Shown piece by piece: positions 49,677 to 58,325 of a stretch of DNA of 64,000 bases (within the stretch, counting starts at the first letter, position 1; every line of letters begins with the position of its first letter). The notes beneath the pieces are model-generated. The model saw nothing but the letters and a program-made list of their open reading frames with translations. It ran no database searches and was not told where the DNA came from. This DNA is from RGIG9115 sp045644665. Its GTDB lineage: Bacteria > Bacillota > Clostridia > UBA1381. The stretch lies in the NCBI GenBank assembly GCA_045644665.1, contig JAZRHH010000045.1, positions 1-64,000 on the forward strand, written 5' to 3'. A program made the translations under genes and the position numbers.

Positions 49677-49826
49677 TTAGCAGCAGTCATTACGTGACTC
49701 ACGACACTCACAGCAGTTGTTACCGCCGAAAAGATTACTATCACCGCATGAAAAAACGAGAACAATAATAATTAATACCCAGATCCACTGGTCATTATTG
49801 TTTCCGCAACCTCCGAAAAGTCCCAC
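49677..49826 (-). CDS. small Gly/Cys-rich membrane peptide
   Basis: A 49-residue protein from GTG 49826, eight bases after AAGGAG. The N-terminus is GLFGGCGNNND, residues 14-25 (WIWVLIIIVLVF) form one hydrophobic helix, and the tail has six cysteines (NNCCECRESRNDCC and one earlier). The shape resembles small YjcZ-like sporulation proteins of clostridia, but I do not claim that family. Own terminator. Confidence 0.65.
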   Translation of the reverse strand: MGLFGGCGNNNDQWIWVLIIIVLVFSCGDSNLFGGNNCCECRESRNDCC

Positions 49827-49975
49827 TATTATCACTCCTTACGAGAAAGTCATGAGAAAGCGGCTTGCCGCCTCTCACTACTGTATACTATGCAGCGTAA
49901 AATGATAAGGTGCACAGCAAAGATTTCATTTTCAAATTAAAATTTATTTAAAAGGAATTTTACAGCCCTCAGCAC

Positions 49976-50004
49976 TTGACAAATCGCTGTATTTTGTATA
50001 AAAT
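49976..50004 (+). promoter_or_regulatory. rex promoter
   Basis: TTGACA (49976-49981), 17 bp, TAAAAT (49999-50004), 68 bases before rex. No Rex-type palindrome (TTGTGA...TCACAA) is visible around it. Confidence 0.65.
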
Positions 50005-50071
50005 AATATAGAACAATCGAGTGAATTTTTACCATTGTTATATTGGCATATATGAGGAAAAGAGGAAACAT

Positions 50072-50716
50072 ATGGGAATTTACGAAAAACAAGTCCCTGA
50101 CGTTGTAATAAAAAGACTTCCGAGATACTATAGATATTTAAGTGAGCTGCTTAAGATGGATATAAAACGCATTTCCTCCGGAGCGCTCAGCCAGAAAATG
50201 AACGTAACAGCTTCACAAATCAGGCAAGATTTTAATTTTTTCGGAGGCTTTGGACAGCAGGGTTATGGATATAATGTAGAATATCTTCACAGCACCATAG
50301 GAGATATCTTAGGCGTAAAAAAAGGTAATACTGCCATTATTATCGGTGCAGGTAATCTGGGCAAAGCCCTTGCAAACCACGACTCTATACAAAGACGTGG
50401 CTTTGACATACTTGCTATGTTTGATAATAGTCCATCAGTAATAGGCGAAGAGGTAAACGGCAAAGCCGTATATGACATAAAAAATCTTGAAAGCTTTATT
50501 TCTGAAAACAGAGTTGATGTGGCAATTATTGCAATACCAAAAGATCATGTGCAAGAGATTGCAACCCGTGTCATAAACGCAGGGGTACGTGGAATTTTAA
50601 ACTTTGCGTACACAGAAATAAAAACAAATAAGAAAGTGGCAATAGAAAACGTACATATCACAGATTCTCTTATGACATTATCTTACAAGCTAAATTTGGA
50701 AAGGACGGAATATTAA
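50072..50716 (+). CDS. rex: redox-sensing repressor Rex
   Basis: NADH/NAD+-responsive repressor of fermentation genes, 214 residues. The N-terminal winged helix (LPRYYRYLSELL; ALSQKMNVTASQIRQDFN) is followed by a Rossmann domain with IIGAGNLGKAL and a C-terminal swapped helix. ATG 50072 follows AGAGGAAACAT. galE starts at the next base after the stop, an unusual partner for rex. Confidence 0.95.
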   Translation: MGIYEKQVPDVVIKRLPRYYRYLSELLKMDIKRISSGALSQKMNVTASQIRQDFNFFGGFGQQGYGYNVEYLHSTIGDILGVKKGNTAIIIGAGNLGKALANHDSIQRRGFDILAMFDNSPSVIGEEVNGKAVYDIKNLESFISENRVDVAIIAIPKDHVQEIATRVINAGVRGILNFAYTEIKTNKKVAIENVHITDSLMTLSYKLNLERTEY

Positions 50717-51730
50717 ATGAAGATTTTAGTAACAGGCGGAGCAGGATATATCGGCAGCCATACATGCGTTGAACTTTTGAACAGGGACTATGAAATTGTT
50801 GTACTTGACAACCTTTCAAACTCATGTGAAAAATCCCTTGACGCAGTTAAAAAAATTACAGGAAAGGATTTTCCTTTCTACAAGGTTGATATGCTTGACA
50901 TTGATGCAATGGAGCAGGCATTTATCGACCATAAATTTGATTCTGTAATCCACTTTGCAGGATTGAAGGCTGTTGGCGAGTCAACACAAATACCCATCAC
51001 ATACTATCATAACAACATAACAGGTACACTAAATCTTCTTATGCTTATGGAAAAGTATGATGTAAACAATATCGTTTTCTCAAGCTCTGCAACAGTTTAC
51101 GGAACTCCAAAAACTGTGCCCATAAGAGAGGATTTTCCACGTTCAACCACAAACCCATACGGCTCAACAAAGCTGATGATAGAAGACATTTTAACAGACG
51201 TTACAAAGGCAAATCCAAAGCTCTCTGTTTCACTTCTTCGTTATTTTAACCCAATTGGCGCACACGAAAGCGGAACAATGGGCGAGGACCCAAAGGGAAT
51301 ACCAAACAACCTTCTTCCATATATTACACAGGTTGCAGTTGGCAAATTAAAGGAACTTTCTGTTTTCGGAAGCGACTATGACACAGTTGACGGCACAGGT
51401 GTGCGTGACTATATCCACGTTGTAGACCTTGCCTGCGGTCATGTAAAAACTGTTGAACATTGCACAGATAAGCCGGGAGTGCATATTTATAACCTTGGCA
51501 CAGGCAACGGCTACTCTGTACTCCAGATAGTTGAAGCATTTAAACAGGCAAGCGGTGCAGATGTTCCATACAAAATTGTTGACCGCCGCCCGGGCGATAT
51601 TGCAGAATGCTTTGCAGACCCTACAAAAGCAAAAGCAGAGCTTGGCTGGGAAGCACAGTATGGCATCGAAAGAATGTGCCAAGACTCTTGGAGATGGCAG
51701 AAGAATAATCCAAACGGTTATAACCAATAA
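50717..51730 (+). CDS. galE: UDP-glucose 4-epimerase
   Basis: Interconverts UDP-glucose and UDP-galactose; 337 residues. NAD motif GGAGYIGSH at 7-15, catalytic Ser/Thr region VFSSSATVYG and the Tyr-Lys pair YGSTK. The full GalE tail (GYNQ end; WEAQYGIERMCQDSWRWQ) is present. GGAAAGGACGG lies upstream within rex, so the two are translationally coupled. Confidence 0.95.
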   Translation: MKILVTGGAGYIGSHTCVELLNRDYEIVVLDNLSNSCEKSLDAVKKITGKDFPFYKVDMLDIDAMEQAFIDHKFDSVIHFAGLKAVGESTQIPITYYHNNITGTLNLLMLMEKYDVNNIVFSSSATVYGTPKTVPIREDFPRSTTNPYGSTKLMIEDILTDVTKANPKLSVSLLRYFNPIGAHESGTMGEDPKGIPNNLLPYITQVAVGKLKELSVFGSDYDTVDGTGVRDYIHVVDLACGHVKTVEHCTDKPGVHIYNLGTGNGYSVLQIVEAFKQASGADVPYKIVDRRPGDIAECFADPTKAKAELGWEAQYGIERMCQDSWRWQKNNPNGYNQ

Positions 51731-51760
51731 AAAAATGGAGTGTTAAAACACTCCATTTTT
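51731..51760. terminator. bidirectional terminator
   Basis: A 13-bp stem (51731-51743 with 51748-51760) with A- and T-runs, between galE and the convergent hypothetical gene. Confidence 0.88.
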
Positions 51761-52047
51761 TAATTGCTAAGCGCCATTTTCAGCCACCAACTGCCAATGT
51801 CCAGGGCAGTGTAAATGTCCTCTTTTTCTGATTCACGGAAAACCTGTGCATTTTCAAGGTCTCCTGTGTTTGAAATAACCTTTATTTTTACCTTTGACGC
51901 ACACTGTATATCCTTTACAGGTTTTGTCTCTGTTATGTCAAGCTGTAAAATATATCTCTCACTTGGGTCACCGTAATAAAGAGTGTTTCCCGAACGAAAG
52001 AGCGGCTTTTCTCTGAAAGTAAGCTGTTTCTTTTTCTTTGTTTGCAT
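51760..52047 (-). CDS. conserved small protein, unknown function
   Basis: Protein of 95 residues, basic N-terminus (MQTKKKKQLTFREKPLFRS), then GNTLYYGDPSERYILQLDI, a beta-strand-rich middle and the ending TALDIGSWWLKMAL. I believe similar proteins exist in other clostridia but know no function. ATG 52047 is preceded by AAGGAGAG; no signal or membrane segment. Confidence 0.65.
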   Translation of the reverse strand: MQTKKKKQLTFREKPLFRSGNTLYYGDPSERYILQLDITETKPVKDIQCASKVKIKVISNTGDLENAQVFRESEKEDIYTALDIGSWWLKMALSN

Positions 52048-52132
52048 TTCTTTCTCTCCTTCCGCCAAAATTTGTATCTGTATTATTATACCACCTGTGG
52101 ACGCTCTATGTCAAGGATTTTTTATAAACTAC

Positions 52133-52161
52133 TTGAAATCTCAAAAATAAAATGGTATAAT
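52133..52161 (+). promoter_or_regulatory. rubrerythrin promoter
   Basis: TTGAAA (52133-52138), 17 bp, TATAAT (52156-52161), 37 bases before the gene. No PerR-type box is recognised. Confidence 0.8.
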
Positions 52162-52197
52162 TATGTAAAATAATTCTTTTGAAAGGAATGAATATTT

Positions 52198-52737
52198 ATG
52201 GCAAACAAATACGCAGGAACAGAGACAGAAAAAAATCTTGAAGCGGCTTTCGCAGGAGAGTCACAGGCAAGAAACAAGTATACATACTTTGCTCCAAAGG
52301 CAAAGAAAGAGGGTTTTGAGCAAATAGCTGCACTTTTCCTTAAAACCGCTGATAACGAAAAGGAACACGCAAAAATGTGGTTTAAAGAGCTTGAAGGCAT
52401 TGGCAATACCGCAGAAAACCTTGTAGAAGCCGCAAACGGTGAAAACTATGAATGGACAGACATGTACGCCGGCTTTGCTGAAACAGCAGAAAAGGAAGGC
52501 TTTACAGAACTTGCTCAAAAGTTCCGCCTTGTAGCAGCAATCGAAAAAAGCCACGAAGAGCGCTATCGTGCACTTTTAAAGAATATAGAAACAGCTGAAG
52601 TTTTTGAAAAGAGCGAAGTAAAGGTATGGGAGTGCAGAAACTGCGGACATCTCGTAGTTGGCACAAAGGCACCGGAGTTGTGTCCTACCTGCGCACACCC
52701 TCAAAGCTATTTTGAAATTCATGTAGAAAATTATTAA
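52198..52737 (+). CDS. rbr: rubrerythrin
   Basis: Peroxide-reducing di-iron protein of 179 residues that protects anaerobes from oxygen. The ferritin-like domain has the Glu/His ligands (FAGESQARNKYTYFA; NEKEHAKMW; AIEKSHEERYRALL), and the C-terminal rubredoxin-like domain has CRNCG and CPTC. AAAGGAATG precedes the ATG. It is a single-gene unit. Confidence 0.96.
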   Translation: MANKYAGTETEKNLEAAFAGESQARNKYTYFAPKAKKEGFEQIAALFLKTADNEKEHAKMWFKELEGIGNTAENLVEAANGENYEWTDMYAGFAETAEKEGFTELAQKFRLVAAIEKSHEERYRALLKNIETAEVFEKSEVKVWECRNCGHLVVGTKAPELCPTCAHPQSYFEIHVENY

Positions 52738-52742
52738 TATAT

Positions 52743-52773
52743 AAAGAGGTCTGCAAAAGCAGACCTCTTTTAT
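52743..52773. terminator. terminator after rubrerythrin
   Basis: A 12-bp perfect stem (52743-52754 with 52759-52770), loop AAAA, T-run. It touches the stop codon of the convergent gene. Confidence 0.88.
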
Positions 52774-53201
52774 ATTACAGAGATTATTTTCTTCTTTTTC
52801 CTTTGCGCATACTCCAAGGTTGTTGCAGCACCGCTCCATGAAAATACTACATAAGAAATAACAACATCAGCCTTATTAACCATATATTCGTTGCGCTTGG
52901 AAATCGCAAACTTAAGGGGAGTTTTTTCAATCGGCGGATATTCTGTAAAGTCGTATAGTGACGTTTCATATTCTCTGTTTAAATAAGGAATTACAAGTAT
53001 AGATTTTATATGGGGATATTTTGTTTTAAGTTCTTTAACCACATGTGCACTGATAATGTCAAAGCTTCCATATCCACCCAGTAAAAATTCCTCTGCACCA
53101 TCTTTTATCGCTTTTTCAATTTCAACATGTAAATTTTTTATTATAGTCTCCCTGTGATCAGGGTCAATACTTCCATGACCGCAAAAAGTAACTGTTTTCA
53201 T
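52770..53201 (-). CDS. SLOG-superfamily nucleotide-binding-like protein
   Basis: Protein of 143 residues starting MKTVTFCGHGSIDPDHRE. The CGHGS start and the later FLLGGYGSFDIISAHVV recall SLOG/LOG-type Rossmann proteins (DUF1273/YpsA-like) that bind nucleotides or NAD-like ligands. ATG 53201 is 7 bases after AGGGG. The function is unknown; DprA- or cytokinin-LOG-like enzymes are too different to assume. Confidence 0.65.
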   Translation of the reverse strand: MKTVTFCGHGSIDPDHRETIIKNLHVEIEKAIKDGAEEFLLGGYGSFDIISAHVVKELKTKYPHIKSILVIPYLNREYETSLYDFTEYPPIEKTPLKFAISKRNEYMVNKADVVISYVVFSWSGAATTLEYAQRKKKKIISVI

Positions 53202-53218
53202 AATCATACCCCTAAAAT

Positions 53219-53259
53219 CAAAAAAGTGCGTAGCCTACCCGAAAGCAGAGCCACGCACT
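53219..53259 (-). terminator. terminator of the small-RNA unit
   Basis: AGTGCGT/ACGCACT (53225-53231 with 53253-53259) with inner pairs and T6 on the minus strand (53225-53220). It lies 18 bases before the SLOG gene start. Confidence 0.8.
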
Positions 53260-53428
53260 AAAAAACGCAGGGACTCTGTTTCAAAGGTTGCTACACACTT
53301 TTTAATCAAGCTTACTTTATATTTACACAAAGGGCATGACGAAACAAGAGTGTACGCTTTTTACAAAATTAGCGTACCCCTTTGTGTAAATAAATATTAA
53401 AATATAAAGTAATTAAAAAGTTGTAGCA
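53260..53428 (-). ncRNA. probable small RNA with a long double-stranded form
   Basis: The RNA starts near 53428, right after a strong promoter, and is almost all one imperfect hairpin: TGCTAC (53428-53423) pairs with GTAGCA (53294-53289), then ACTTTTTAAT, TTACTTTATA and the 13-bp TTTACACAAAGGG / CCCTTTGTGTAAA helix, with a tip GTACGC/GCGTAC. The 5' arm has an AT-rich bulge (TTTTAATATTTA). A weak hairpin with T6 (53265-53260) follows. Length and form recall 6S RNA; a palindromic mobile element is the alternative. Confidence 0.55.
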
Positions 53429-53433
53429 TATTT

Positions 53434-53462
53434 ATTATAGCACAATAAGTTTAAATTATCAA
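53434..53462 (-). promoter_or_regulatory. promoter of the small-RNA unit
   Basis: On the minus strand TTGATA (53462-53457), 17 bp, TATAAT (53439-53434). Confidence 0.75.
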
Positions 53463-53891
53463 TACTTTAGAACAATTTAATTTATGACAAAAAAGGACCG
53501 TACCCTTTTGTCCCCAGATTGAATAATCCCAAAGACAAAGTAATTTTCTGTGCCGAAGTCTTGGACTTTCAAAAATTTTCTTCCGACTGCAATGCCTTTC
53601 AAACAATCATACTTCCGCTTCATTTGAAAGGCAAGGATGCTCGCCGAGGCTATGTGCCGAGTGGCTTAGCGTCCGGTTGCACAAAGGAATAAAATTTTTG
53701 GAAGATTGGCAGATGCTATAAAACATCCAATAAGACTTTATTTACAAGCTCCATGCAATGGTCGTTTGGGGGTCCGGGGAATCGAAAGCCCCGGAACTTT
53801 TGGTTCTTTTGGTTACAAAAGAACATAATAAATAAAGTTATATGTTTTATCAAGGATTATTGGAAAAATTATAATTCTTATAAATTACAAT
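53463..53891. other. gene-free region with several hairpins
   Basis: No gene is seen in these 430 bases. It holds a GGACCGTACCC motif (53495-53505), an 11-bp stem TGCCTTTCAAA/TTTGAAAGGCA (53593-53603 with 53623-53633), a TCCGGGG/CCCCGGA hairpin (53773-53795), a 9-bp hairpin GTTCTTTTG/CAAAAGAAC (53803-53824) and an inverted ACTTTATTTA/TAAATAAAGT pair around 53735-53840. It may be decayed repeat material. Confidence 0.6.
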
Positions 53892-56189
53892 TTAAATAAC
53901 CTTTTTTAATTTAATTGCCGCAACTGTCATATCATCTTTAACCCTTTTTACTCCCTTAAGCTTTGCGCTTTCAATAACAGCCGAGGCAACATCGTCCATT
54001 GTCTTTTCATCATCAGAAATTATTTTTTTCATACGCTCACCGGACAAAAATCCAAATCCCGTCCCCTCCGCACCGTCAGACAGCATAACCACAACATCGC
54101 CCTCCTCCAGCTGTTTGCTTATACATGAAATATGTACCTGGGGAAGTATTCCAACAGGGAGGGAGGGAGAAAATATTGTTTCTACGGTCTTTCCATGCTT
54201 TATAAAGCTTCTGCAGCCACCTATTTTATAAAAATCTGCAGTACCTGTCATAAGATTTACAAAAAGCATGTCCACGGAGCTAAAGCTTTCTTTTTCAACT
54301 CCCAACGCCAATGAAGAGTTAACAAGCTCTATAGCACACCTTGGAGAAAACCCGTCCCGCAGCAGCTCCTCAAGGAGTCTTACAGTTATTCTGCTTTCGT
54401 GTCCCGCCTCGCTTCCGCTGCCCATACCGTCACAAAGTATTACGCAGTACTTATCTCTGCCAACTCTAAAACTTGTAAGGCTGTCACCTGATATTGCTCT
54501 GTTATCCTTTGCAATACCGCTCATGCCAAATTCCACATCATACTCGCAGGCAGGACAAAACCTCATTAATCCACCGTTTATATTGTTTCTGTACTCCATT
54601 TTTATACCAAGTGCCGCCGAAATACGCTCTCCTATATACTCTCTGTCGTAATTTCTGTTAAGCCCAATAAAAACCTCTGTTTCCTCCATAGCATTTTCAA
54701 AAACACGAATATCCCTTACAGATATTCCGCAGCGAAGAAGCTCTGAGGAAATTTTCTCTTCCTCCTGTGTCAATACCTGAAATCCCGTTGTTATTTCATC
54801 ATGAAATTCTGCAAGGATATCGGATATTTCCTCATACTGACGAAGCAAAAGGTCACGGTTGTTCACAAAATCTCCTATCTTAACTGCCTCTCTTTTAAAA
54901 ATCTCATAAACATGAGCAAATTCCGATAAAAAAGCTTCACTCTTTTGGCAAAGAGCCATAAACTCTCTTGGCGCATTGGAGGTATTACAAAATCCGTTGT
55001 TTTCTATTATTTCAAGGATATTAAACATTATCCTGTAAGTGTTGGCACCTCCGTTTTCCATACACCTGTCATGGTTAGGACAAGAATAACACACCCTGTC
55101 AACAGTTTTATCAATGACTGTACAAATATCCTTATTATATAAATTTAATTTTTTTTGCGTAGCACCCCTGTAAACACTTGCAAGTCTTGAAAAAGCATGA
55201 CTTGCACCTGCAAGTCTTTCCGTAAGATATTCCCTCACTTTAATTTCAGGATTTGTAATGCTTGATTTAGATGTCTTTTTTATAAACACACCTACAGATT
55301 TATGTATTTTGTTGGGAGTTATAATAAACAAAACCGCCGCTGCAACAATTTCAAAAGCAGATACCGCCACACTGTTTCCAACAAAAATTGTCATTGCGGC
55401 GCAACCACCTAAAAACCCAATTGCAACGCCGTATTTACCAAACTCCCTCAAAAGATTTGCAAACATAGAAGAAATTCCATAAAATCCCATAAGGGTTACA
55501 GCGTGTGGACTGTTCATGCTACATATAAGTCCTGCCGCAACGCCGCAGCTTCCGGCAACTGAAAGGGACATATGCATAGAAAGAGAGAGTATTGCATAAG
55601 CTGTAATTATTTTGGAAAGCTCAAAGCCAGGCGGAATAACCACCCCTCCAAGACCTGAAATAAATACACCTACGCACACAGCCGCGGAAATGTATTCCTG
55701 CTCCCTTGGAGCAGCGCTTGAGTATCGTAAAAGTACGGTAGACTTTTCAAATAGTATGTAAAAGAAAGAGCATACAAGGCTTTCTATTAATAGGATAACT
55801 ATATTGTAAACGTTAAACCCGGAATATGCCATAACCACACATCCGCTAAGAAAAAGAAGCAAACCACTCACTGCGGAGGATAAAAATGCATTTTCCTTAT
55901 AATCAGTTTTTAGTCTGGTATAAAGCCAAAAAAGAAGCATTGTACTTATATACCTTACACTTTCTTCTGCTGCGCCCACGGACAAAAACCCAAAAAGCGA
56001 CACCGCCACACCCAAAAACCCTGTTTTAAGGTCAAATACCGAGGCAAACATAGCAGTTGCAAAAGGACTAATTCCCATAAGGGAACATCGGGCTGCAAGA
56101 AATAAAAGACTTGCTGGAACTGCGTCTGAAAGAGTTGGCATTCTAATAAATTTCGTTACTGTAGCTTGTGTTTTCTGTAGCTTTGGCAT
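53892..56189 (-). CDS. spoIIE: stage II sporulation protein E (SpoIIE)
   Basis: Membrane PP2C phosphatase of 765 residues that dephosphorylates SpoIIAA to free sigma-F and helps polar septation. About ten membrane helices fill residues 25-300; a regulatory region with a Cys cluster (CYSCPNHDRC) follows; the phosphatase domain has ILCDGMGSGSEAGHES and VMLSDGAEGTG. AAAGGAAAG precedes the ATG. Its promoter has 0A boxes. Confidence 0.95.
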   Translation of the reverse strand: MPKLQKTQATVTKFIRMPTLSDAVPASLLFLAARCSLMGISPFATAMFASVFDLKTGFLGVAVSLFGFLSVGAAEESVRYISTMLLFWLYTRLKTDYKENAFLSSAVSGLLLFLSGCVVMAYSGFNVYNIVILLIESLVCSFFYILFEKSTVLLRYSSAAPREQEYISAAVCVGVFISGLGGVVIPPGFELSKIITAYAILSLSMHMSLSVAGSCGVAAGLICSMNSPHAVTLMGFYGISSMFANLLREFGKYGVAIGFLGGCAAMTIFVGNSVAVSAFEIVAAAVLFIITPNKIHKSVGVFIKKTSKSSITNPEIKVREYLTERLAGASHAFSRLASVYRGATQKKLNLYNKDICTVIDKTVDRVCYSCPNHDRCMENGGANTYRIMFNILEIIENNGFCNTSNAPREFMALCQKSEAFLSEFAHVYEIFKREAVKIGDFVNNRDLLLRQYEEISDILAEFHDEITTGFQVLTQEEEKISSELLRCGISVRDIRVFENAMEETEVFIGLNRNYDREYIGERISAALGIKMEYRNNINGGLMRFCPACEYDVEFGMSGIAKDNRAISGDSLTSFRVGRDKYCVILCDGMGSGSEAGHESRITVRLLEELLRDGFSPRCAIELVNSSLALGVEKESFSSVDMLFVNLMTGTADFYKIGGCRSFIKHGKTVETIFSPSLPVGILPQVHISCISKQLEEGDVVVMLSDGAEGTGFGFLSGERMKKIISDDEKTMDDVASAVIESAKLKGVKRVKDDMTVAAIKLKKVI

Positions 56190-56227
56190 GACTTAATTTC
56201 TTTCCTTTCCGGTACATTATTATGTCT

Positions 56228-56274
56228 ATTGTACCATATAAGAGAGAAATAACTTGTCGGAGTGTGTTGTCGAA
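56228..56274 (-). promoter_or_regulatory. Spo0A-dependent spoIIE promoter
   Basis: On the minus strand -10 TACAAT (56233-56228), 21 bp, CCGACA (56260-56255) as -35 within 0A box TGTCGGA (56255-56261 plus strand). A second box TGTCGAA is at 56268-56274, 13 bases away. The geometry equals that of the spoIIG promoter at 41.2 kb. Confidence 0.8.
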
Positions 56275-56301
56275 ATATAAAAAAGATATATTATAAATCG
56301 A

Positions 56302-56336
56302 CACAAAAAAAGAAATCCGCAATTATTGCGGATTTC
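56302..56336 (-). terminator. terminator of pckG
   Basis: An 11-bp perfect stem (56312-56322 with 56326-56336), loop TTA, then a leftward T-run (56311-56305). Confidence 0.9.
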
Positions 56337-56342
56337 CTTTTA

Positions 56343-58130
56343 TTATTTCTTCAAGTTAGCTTCAAGAGTATTAAGCTCATCTTCCATTTCCTTAGGAAGA
56401 AGTTCGCCAAACTGTGCAAAGTACTTTCTGATACCTGTTTCAGGATCTTCAATATCCTTAATCCATTCAGCGTTATCAATTGTAAGAATATTCTTAAGCT
56501 GCTCTCTTGTCATATCAAGGTCTGTTATGTCAATATCGTCAAGCTTTGGAATATAACCAATTGCACACTCGTCAGCGTCAACCTTACCTGCACATCTGTC
56601 AAGAATCCAGAGAAGTACACGCATATTGTCGCCAAATCCTGGCCAGAGGAAGTTACCCTCGTCATCTTTTCTGAACCAGTTAACATGGAATATCTTTGGA
56701 GCGTTTTCGCCAAGCTTCTTACCCATGTCAAGCCAGTGCTTCCAGTATGTTGCCATGTTGTAACCAACAAATGGCTTCATTGCCATTGGGTCACGTCTTA
56801 CAACACCAACTGCACCTGCAGCTGCTGCTGTTGTTTCAGAAGCCATGATAGCACCAACAAATGTTCCGTGCTGCCAGTCTCTTGACTGATATACAAGTGG
56901 AGCACACTTAGCACGTCTGCCGCCAAATACGATTGCAGATACAGGCACGCCTGCAGGATTTTCAAAATCCTTAGAAATGCATGGGCAGTTAATTGCCGGA
57001 GCTGTAAATCTTGAGTTTGGATGAGCAAGTGGGTTACCTGCAGCCACATATTCAGGGCCGTTAACCTTTGCACCCTTCCACTCTGTTGCATCAACAGGAG
57101 GATTCTTGTCAAGACCTTCCCACCAAACAGTAAGGTCCTCGTTGTTAAGACCAACGTTTGTGAAAATTGTATCCTTCTTTGTTGATTCAAGAGCATTAAA
57201 GTTTGTCTTTACAGATGTTCCCGGTGCAACACCAAAGAAACCTGCTTCAGGGTTGATAGCATAAAGCTTGCCATCAGGACCAATCTTGAGCCATGCAATA
57301 TCATCGCCCACTGTCCATACCTTGTAACCCTTCTTCTGAAGATATTCAGGTGGGATAAGCATTGCAAGGTTTGTCTTACCGCATGCTGATGGGAATGCAG
57401 CACAGATATATTTAACTTCGCCTTCAGGATTTTCAAGACCGAGGATAAGCATATGCTCAGCCATCCAACCCTCTTTCATACCAAGGTATGAAGCAATACG
57501 AAGTGCAAAACACTTTTTACCAAGTAAAACGTTTCCGCCGTAGCCTGAGTTAATTGACCAGATTGTTGCGTCCTCTGGGAACTGAACAATGTATCTTTCT
57601 TCAGGGTCAACGTCCTTTTTAGCATGAAGACACTTAACAAATTCAGGGCTGTCACCAAGTTCTTTTACAACAGCGCTTCCAACTCTTGTCATGATAATCA
57701 TGTTAAGAACAACGTAAATGCTGTCTGTAAGCTCAATACCGATTTTTGAGAATGGTGAACCAACAGGACCCATTGAATAAGGAACAACGTACATTGTTCT
57801 GCCCTTCATTGAATCCTTATAAAGAGCCTTAAGCTTTGCATACATTTCGTCAGGATCCATCCAGTTGTTTATAGGACCTGCCTCTTCCTTTGTCTTAGTA
57901 CAGATAAATGTTCTGTCCTCAACTCTTGCAACGTCATTTACAGCTGTTTTGTGGTAGTAGCAACCTGGAAGCTTTTCCTGGTTAAGCTTTATAATTTCAC
58001 CTGTTTCAACAGCTTCTGCGCGAAGTGCGTCTCTTTGTTCGTCACTTCCGTCAATCCAGACAATTTTGTCCGGGGCACACATAGCAGCCATTTCGTCAAT
58101 CCATGAAAGGACTGTTTTGTTTGTTGTCAT
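56343..58130 (-). CDS. pckG: phosphoenolpyruvate carboxykinase, GTP type
   Basis: Interconverts oxaloacetate and PEP with GDP/GTP; 595 residues, the standard length of the GTP class. The P-loop FPSACGKTNLAML carries the reactive Cys, the metal region is WTVGDDIAWL, and NWFRKDDEGNFLWPGFG is the guanine-binding part. Most Firmicutes use the unrelated ATP enzyme, so this form is worth noting. In a fermenter it may fix CO2 towards oxaloacetate. AGGAGG precedes the ATG. Confidence 0.96.
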   Translation of the reverse strand: MTTNKTVLSWIDEMAAMCAPDKIVWIDGSDEQRDALRAEAVETGEIIKLNQEKLPGCYYHKTAVNDVARVEDRTFICTKTKEEAGPINNWMDPDEMYAKLKALYKDSMKGRTMYVVPYSMGPVGSPFSKIGIELTDSIYVVLNMIIMTRVGSAVVKELGDSPEFVKCLHAKKDVDPEERYIVQFPEDATIWSINSGYGGNVLLGKKCFALRIASYLGMKEGWMAEHMLILGLENPEGEVKYICAAFPSACGKTNLAMLIPPEYLQKKGYKVWTVGDDIAWLKIGPDGKLYAINPEAGFFGVAPGTSVKTNFNALESTKKDTIFTNVGLNNEDLTVWWEGLDKNPPVDATEWKGAKVNGPEYVAAGNPLAHPNSRFTAPAINCPCISKDFENPAGVPVSAIVFGGRRAKCAPLVYQSRDWQHGTFVGAIMASETTAAAAGAVGVVRRDPMAMKPFVGYNMATYWKHWLDMGKKLGENAPKIFHVNWFRKDDEGNFLWPGFGDNMRVLLWILDRCAGKVDADECAIGYIPKLDDIDITDLDMTREQLKNILTIDNAEWIKDIEDPETGIRKYFAQFGELLPKEMEDELNTLEANLKK

Positions 58131-58325
58131 AATAAATACCTCCTGACACTTTGTAAAACTTATAAAATCGGAAAATTTCCGTTTTATCCCTTAAAATTTA
58201 TTATACCATTAAATAGCATTTTTTAAAAGTACTTTTCCTAAAATTTTTCAAATTTATATAGAACAATATATTTGTTAAAAAAAAGACGAACTTTTATAAC
58301 AGTTTTGCACAATAATTGTTTAATT
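58131..58325 (-). promoter_or_regulatory. pckG leader and gap
   Basis: A minus-strand TATAAT (58205-58200) with a weak -35 (TTTTAA) lies 70 bases before pckG. A short hairpin CGGAAA/TTTCCG (58169-58181) sits in the leader. The rest is AT-rich, with no gene and no clear terminator for the sigma gene that ends at 58326. Confidence 0.45.

Noticed and set aside
53289..53428. Miniature inverted-repeat transposon
   Set aside because: The ends are inverted over a long stretch, but no target duplication is visible and a promoter and terminators frame it as an RNA gene; not excluded without a genome search.
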